Translations under genes and position numbers: made by a program
The notes under the pieces: model-generated
Databases searched by the model: none
What the model saw: the letters and a program-made list of their open reading frames with translations, nothing else
What the model was told of the DNA's origin: nothing
Part shown: positions 5,344-5,576 of the stretch, piece by piece
Numbering within the stretch: the first letter of the stretch is position 1
How the letters are laid out: each line of letters starts with the position of its first letter
Source: Alphaproteobacteria bacterium
GTDB lineage: Bacteria; Pseudomonadota; Alphaproteobacteria; CAAHEQ01; UBA3637
Reading direction: 5' to 3'
Length of the DNA stretch: 5,576 nt
Assembly: GCA_017513365.1 (NCBI GenBank)
Contig: JAFXFY010000122.1
Location: 1-5,576 of the forward strand

Positions 5344-5353
5344 TCCGACCAAT
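5332..5353 (+). repeat. Right direct repeat (displaced tRNA-Pro 3' end)
   Basis: This is an exact 22-base copy of 3087-3108. No D arm or anticodon arm precedes it, so it is not a second tRNA. Ten bases after it a hairpin terminator begins, as expected just downstream of a tRNA gene. I read it as the original 3' end pushed away by the insert. Confidence 0.85.
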
Positions 5354-5362
5354 ATCAAAAAG

Positions 5363-5387
5363 CGGAAGAATATACTTCCGTTTTTTT
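5363..5387 (+). terminator. Terminator beyond the right repeat (likely the old tRNA terminator)
   Basis: CGGAAG (5363-5368) pairs with CTTCCG (5375-5380) around AATATA and is followed by T7. An A-tract before the stem makes it usable on both strands. Its distance from the repeated CCA end (12 nt) mirrors that of the present terminator from the tRNA, which fits a displaced tRNA terminator. Confidence 0.82.
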
Positions 5388-5576
5388 GTTTTCTTGTTAA
5401 AATAAAATTTCTATATTTTATAATTGGATAGTGTAATTATTTTTGTTTTAGCATGTGTCCTTGAATATCAAATTATGTTCTTATTTTTAACCTCAAAAGT
5501 ATACTTTTTTACATAAAAATATACTTTTATATGGTGTAAGTTTGTATATTTGCACACGTGACCTATAAGCCATTGA
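5388..5576. other. Gene-free AT-rich tail of the window
   Basis: I see no frame with a credible start and ribosome binding site here. The only notable content is the pair of palindromes at 5495-5528 and loose promoter-like pieces such as TTTACA (5508-5513). It is probably the upstream control region of a gene to the right of the window. Confidence 0.5.
5495..5528. promoter_or_regulatory. Tandem palindromic operator-like sites
   Basis: AAAAGTATACTTTT (5495-5508) is a perfect 14-bp palindrome. AAAAATATACTTTT (5515-5528) differs from it at one base. Their starts are 20 bp apart, about two helical turns, so two dimers of a repressor or activator would bind the same DNA face. A TTTACA hexamer lies between them. 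No regulator gene is in the window. Confidence 0.45.

Larger units (their letters stand above)
3109..5353. mobile_element. Putative integrated island in tRNA-Pro (transposase plus HEPN-like cargo)
   Basis: This is about 2.2 kb between the intact tRNA-Pro gene and a second exact copy of its 3' end. It contains an IS3-type transposase gene on the minus strand and a HEPN/AbiU2-like gene on the plus strand, then a short GC-richer patch. The two genes are more AT-rich than the chromosomal genes to the left and use ATA for Ile more freely, which points to a foreign origin. After the right repeat comes a hairpin plus T7 run, which looks like the tRNA's former terminator. No integrase gene is present. 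The insert could be a remnant, a satellite moved by an integrase elsewhere, or two events (an island entry, then an IS or gene loss). The boundaries are inferred from the repeats alone. Confidence 0.62.

Noticed and set aside
5232..5350. A second tRNA-Pro split by an intron: CGGTATG (5232) resembles the acceptor arm, GTAGGTTC (5257-5264) equals the T-arm start, and the T-arm end plus acceptor follow after 67 nt.
   Set aside because: There is no D arm or anticodon arm between the first two pieces, and the matches outside the 22-base repeat are short enough to be chance.
1..5576. CRISPR array or riboswitch.
   Set aside because: No regularly spaced repeats are present, and no leader is long or structured enough to match a known riboswitch class by eye.

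Overview
The window looks like a piece of the chromosome of an AT-rich Gram-negative bacterium. It has a secreted beta-barrel-type envelope protein, strong AAGGAGG ribosome binding sites and sigma70-type promoters. An ankyrin-repeat protein end and the overall style would fit an uncultured, host- or gut-associated alphaproteobacterium, but nothing seen proves the lineage and that guess is weak.

The left half (1-2956) is ordinary chromosome read on the plus strand. It holds the end of an ankyrin-repeat protein with its terminator. Next come a gene for an exported outer-membrane-type protein with a near-ideal promoter, a cation diffusion facilitator (Zn/Cd/Co-type efflux pump), and a zeta-toxin-like P-loop kinase. 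The last two are 12 nt apart and surely co-transcribed; the envelope gene may feed into them because no strong terminator separates them.

A tRNA-Pro(CGG) gene with its own promoter lies at 3030-3106. Its last 20 bases plus two flanking bases are repeated exactly at 5332-5353, and the second copy is followed at once by a tRNA-style terminator. The simplest reading is that about 2.2 kb of DNA (3109-5353) entered the 3' end of the tRNA gene. It left the tRNA intact, supplied a replacement terminator (3118-3167) and pushed the old 3' end and old terminator to the far side.

The insert is more AT-rich than the left flank. It holds two divergent genes: a single-frame IS3-type DDE transposase with a complete D-D-E triad (minus strand), and a 204-residue protein with an R-x4-H motif in a HEPN/AbiU2-like setting (plus strand), a candidate abortive-infection or toxin RNase. 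No tyrosine or serine recombinase is present and I could not find convincing IS ends, so how the insert moved is unexplained. The right end (about 5190-5353) is a GC-richer patch with a strong hairpin terminator, a row of small hairpins and a 49-codon minus-strand frame that begins inside the tRNA-derived repeat.

The last 190 bases hold no gene I can support, but do hold two nearly identical 14-bp palindromes 20 bp apart that look like tandem operators for a gene beyond the window. The best candidate for something undescribed is the tRNA-Pro-bounded transposase plus HEPN-like cassette.
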